Shown here piece by piece: positions 51,274-53,481 of a stretch of DNA of 53,481 bases; position 1 is the stretch's first letter; every line of letters begins with the position of its first letter. Below the pieces are notes generated by a model. The model saw only the letters and a program-made list of their open reading frames with translations, was not told the origin of the DNA and searched no databases. The stretch is from Deltaproteobacteria bacterium (GTDB taxonomy: Bacteria > Desulfobacterota > Binatia > DP-6), in assembly GCA_005879795.1 (NCBI GenBank), contig VBKJ01000130.1, positions 1 through 53,481 on the forward strand, in the 5' to 3' direction. Both the position numbers and the translations under genes were made by a program.

Positions 51274-52980
51274 ATGACGGGCCCGGTGCAGCGCGTTCTC
51301 GTCCTGGCGAGCGTGGTGGCGGCCGTCGGCGCGGCGCCGGTGCCTCGGGCGTGGCCGCAGGGCAGGCAAGCGGGGGCAGGGTCCGTCTCCCCCCTCGTCG
51401 CGGAAGCAGTCGATCTCGGCCGCGCCGCATCCACCGCGGAGCATCGGGTGGTGGTCGGCCTCGCGCTGCGCGACCGCGACGCGCTCGAGGCCTTCCTGGC
51501 CGACGTGCAGGACCCCGCGTCGCCGCGGTACGCGCAATTCATCACCCAGGAGGAGTTCGACGCGCTCTACGGGCCGACGGAGGTGGCCGAGGCGGCCGTC
51601 GTCTCGCACCTCGAGCGGAGCGGGCTCCGCATCACGGACCGCGCCCCGAACCGCCTCATCGTCGGTGCGCGGGGCAGCGTTGCGGCCATCGAACGGGCGT
51701 TCGGCGTGGCGATCCACGACGTGTCGTTTCGCGGCGCCCGGCACTACGCGGCCCTCGAGGAGCCGACGTTCCCCGCGGACATCGCCGACGCTGTCGTCGG
51801 CGTGATCGGGCTCGACGACCTCGTCGAGCGGCAGCCGCGGGTCCGCGCGAGCGGTCCTGTTCCTGCGCCGCACGCCGCCCTCGGCTCGAACTGCTGCCAC
51901 CTGAGTCCGAACGACCTGGCTACCTTCTACGACAACACGACCGCGTACACTGGGACCGGACAGACGATCGTCATCGCGGGCGCCTACGCGTGGATGGACA
52001 GCGACAACACGACCTTCAACGCGCAGTGGGGACTCCCGGCGCTGCCGGCAGGCAGCGGCCAGGTCTGCACGGGCTCGGGGAACCCGTCGGGCTGCAGGTT
52101 CAACAGCCAGAACTCCATCGAGATCGCGCTCGACGTCGAGTACGCGCACGGCTCCGCCCGCGGCGCCCGCATCCTCAACTACATGGCCGCCTCCACGTCG
52201 CTCGCCGATTTCACGGTGGCGTACAACCGCATCGTCAGCGACAATCCGGGCCACGTCGTCTCGACGAGCTGGGGCGTGTGCGAGGCGGGCGTGTCGACGG
52301 CTACGCAGCACACCGACGACAACATCTTCGCGAACGGCAACGCGAAGGGGCAGTCCTGGTTCGCTGCCTCCGGGGACAACGGGAGCCGCGACTGCAGCAA
52401 CGTCCTCACGGTCGACAACCCCGCCAACTCGCCGCACGTGACCGGCGTCGGCGGGACGACGCCGACCTGCAGCGCCGGGATGACGCCGTCGAGCCCGGCC
52501 TGCGCGGGCTACCGCTCCGAGACGGGATGGAGCGGGTCGGGCGGCGGGGTGAGCCAGGTGTTCGCGCGCCCGGCCTTCCAGACGGCCTGCCGCGTGCCCG
52601 CCGGCACGCAGCGGCTCGTCCCCGACGTGGCGCTCGCGGCCAACCCCTCGCCGGGCAACTACGTCCGCAAGGGCGGCTTCTGGTACATCGTCGGCGGCAC
52701 CTCTGTCGCCGCGCCGCAGTGGGCCGGCTTCGTCGCGCTGCTGAACCAGAAGCTCGGGGGCAGCGGAGTCGGGAACCCGGGCGCCCGGCTCTACGGGCTC
52801 TGCGGCACGTCGGCGTTCCACGACGTGACGTCGGGCGAGAACGGCGACTACATGGCGGGGGCGGGGTTCGACATGGTGACCGGGCTCGGCACGCCCGAGG
52901 TGAAGAACTTCCTCGCGCCGCCGAGCACGACGACCACGACGTCGAGCACGACGAGTACGACCAAGCCCTGCGGGGGTTGA
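51274..52980 (+). CDS. Exported S53 (kumamolisin/sedolisin) serine-carboxyl peptidase
   Basis: This 568-residue acid protease has a signal peptide, a propeptide (about 30-190, LRDRDALEAFLADVQDPASP ... YGPTEVAEAAVVSHLERSG) and the sedolisin catalytic domain. Active-site residues are Glu283 and Asp287 (NSIEIALDVEYAHG), the oxyanion Asp368 (AASGDNG) and Ser477 (VGGTSVAAPQWAGF). The C-terminal calcium site is AFHDVTSGENGDYMAGAGFD. The last 20 residues are a Ser/Thr linker (TTTTTSSTTSTT) ending KPCGG, perhaps for anchoring or sorting. The ATG at 51274 begins the signal peptide. It would degrade proteins outside the cell. Confidence 0.95.
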   Translation: MTGPVQRVLVLASVVAAVGAAPVPRAWPQGRQAGAGSVSPLVAEAVDLGRAASTAEHRVVVGLALRDRDALEAFLADVQDPASPRYAQFITQEEFDALYGPTEVAEAAVVSHLERSGLRITDRAPNRLIVGARGSVAAIERAFGVAIHDVSFRGARHYAALEEPTFPADIADAVVGVIGLDDLVERQPRVRASGPVPAPHAALGSNCCHLSPNDLATFYDNTTAYTGTGQTIVIAGAYAWMDSDNTTFNAQWGLPALPAGSGQVCTGSGNPSGCRFNSQNSIEIALDVEYAHGSARGARILNYMAASTSLADFTVAYNRIVSDNPGHVVSTSWGVCEAGVSTATQHTDDNIFANGNAKGQSWFAASGDNGSRDCSNVLTVDNPANSPHVTGVGGTTPTCSAGMTPSSPACAGYRSETGWSGSGGGVSQVFARPAFQTACRVPAGTQRLVPDVALAANPSPGNYVRKGGFWYIVGGTSVAAPQWAGFVALLNQKLGGSGVGNPGARLYGLCGTSAFHDVTSGENGDYMAGAGFDMVTGLGTPEVKNFLAPPSTTTTTSSTTSTTKPCGG

Positions 52981-53157
52981 TCCGAGGGCGCTGGCGCACC
53001 CGCGCTCGCACTTCCGGAAGTTCCGGGCGGAGGAGCGAGTGGGTCCGCTTCCGAGGCGGCGCGCCGGCCGAGGGTCTCCCGGGATTTACCGCCGACGTTG
53101 CCCCCTGTTATGACCGATCGGGCGCTCGGCCGGTTGCCGCCCGACGAAGGAGGCTCT

Positions 53158-53481
53158 ATGCGCTTGTGCGTCCTCTTCCTCGCTGTCCTGCTGACTATCG
53201 CCCTCACCGACCCCCCTTCCATCAAGGCCCAGGGCTGTAACGCCCCGGTCTGCGGCAACGGGATTGTGGAAGGCACCGAGGAGTGTGACGACGGCAACAC
53301 CAACAGCGGCGACGGCTGCTCGGCCACCTGCCAGCTCGAGAACTCGTCGGCCCTCTGCGCCGGCGTGCCGACCGTCGCAGGCACGGCGCTCGACTCGGTC
53401 CGCGTCGCCTCGGGGCTCGTCCATCCCGTGCACGTCACCGCCCCGCGGCTCGATCCCAACCGGGTCTTCGTGGTGGAGCAG
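53158..53481 (+). CDS. Exported glucose/sorbosone dehydrogenase with DUF4215 repeat (partial)
   Basis: This gene runs off the window end; 108 codons are visible. It starts at an ATG preceded by AAGGAGG. A signal peptide (LCVLFLAVLLTIALTDPPSI) is followed by a DUF4215-type Cys-rich repeat (CGNGIVEGTEECDDGNTNSG, then DGCSATCQLE). The segment VASGLVHPVHVTAPRLDPNR-VFVVEQ is the start of a PQQ-dependent glucose/sorbosone dehydrogenase beta-propeller. The product is therefore probably a surface or periplasmic sugar dehydrogenase. Everything after the first blade is outside the window. Confidence 0.8.
   Translation, partial: MRLCVLFLAVLLTIALTDPPSIKAQGCNAPVCGNGIVEGTEECDDGNTNSGDGCSATCQLENSSALCAGVPTVAGTALDSVRVASGLVHPVHVTAPRLDPNRVFVVEQ

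Noticed and set aside
49516-52821. A 1101-codon minus-strand open frame over the phosphoesterase and S53 protease genes
   Set aside because: Shadow frame with low-complexity composition; active sites of both plus-strand enzymes are intact.

Overview
The window is GC-rich (by eye around 70 percent), densely coded bacterial DNA with strong G/C preference at third codon positions. The taxon is inferred, not proven. CoA-ester enzymes are abundant (acyl-CoA dehydrogenases, MaoC hydratases, a CaiB-type transferase, a CitE-type lyase, thiolases). They occur with an MCE/Mla lipid transporter, type II secretion accessory ATPases, Cys-rich exported proteins with poly-Thr linkers, an S53 protease and a DUF4215 repeat. 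That mix resembles uncultured 'Deltaproteobacteria' lineages such as Candidatus Binatota/Desulfobacterota_B, or Myxococcota relatives. No rRNA, tRNA, CRISPR array or intact insertion sequence was seen.

Layout. 1-5.1 kb: truncated haemoglobin (-), a MarR regulator with a palindromic operator coupled to a CLC chloride channel, and a long acyl-CoA dehydrogenase. 5.2-11.6 kb: divergent TetR-MmgE/PrpD (-) against a five-gene overlapping CoA operon (MaoC, ACAD, MaoC, CaiB, CitE). 11.7-15.2 kb: HMG-CoA-synthase-like/DUF35 fusion, thiolase, GST. 15.2-19.3 kb: a mosaic stretch with a Cys-rich exported protein, the tail of a multicopper oxidase, a DCC protein, an APC permease and the head of a DUF1624 gene. 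19.4-24.3 kb: benzaldehyde-lyase-like ThDP enzyme, membrane lipid kinase, short-chain dehydrogenase, alpha/beta hydrolase and a small exported protein. 24.4-37.4 kb: a sigma-54 region with an FhlA/NorR-type activator, three matching enhancer-promoter modules and their operons, and an Mla operon on the opposite strand. 37.5-42.6 kb: GspB, GspA, a second ExeA-like ATPase and a divergent exported protein. 42.6-49.4 kb: CoA-transferase, cut-short thiolase, pirin, nucleotidyltransferase, glucose dehydrogenase, amylo-1,6-glucosidase. 49.7-53.5 kb: exported phosphoesterase, S53 protease and the start of a Cys-rich glucose/sorbosone dehydrogenase.

The most notable system is regulatory. Three intergenic regions carry the same module: two tandem 16-bp inverted repeats (TGCCGA-N4-TCGGCA, 18-20 bp apart), then 87-93 bp further on a near-identical -24/-12 element (GGCACG-N4-TTGC). 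They precede (i) a cupredoxin-like exported protein, (ii) an operon of a small exported protein, an unknown protein, a STAS protein and an aldo/keto reductase, and (iii) the sugar operon gnd-zwf-glk-phosphatase. The GAF-GAF-AAA+-HTH activator lies between (i) and (ii) and is the obvious candidate to bind the repeats. This suggests a sigma-54 regulon linking a periplasmic redox protein with NADPH/pentose-phosphate metabolism. A fourth -24/-12 match without the repeats lies upstream of the Cys-rich protein.

Other points of interest are several gene remnants (multicopper oxidase tail, DUF1624 head, orphan 3' fragment, cut-short thiolase), two genes that appear to lack a standard start codon, and an operon whose set of activities matches a mesaconyl/citramalyl-CoA type route.
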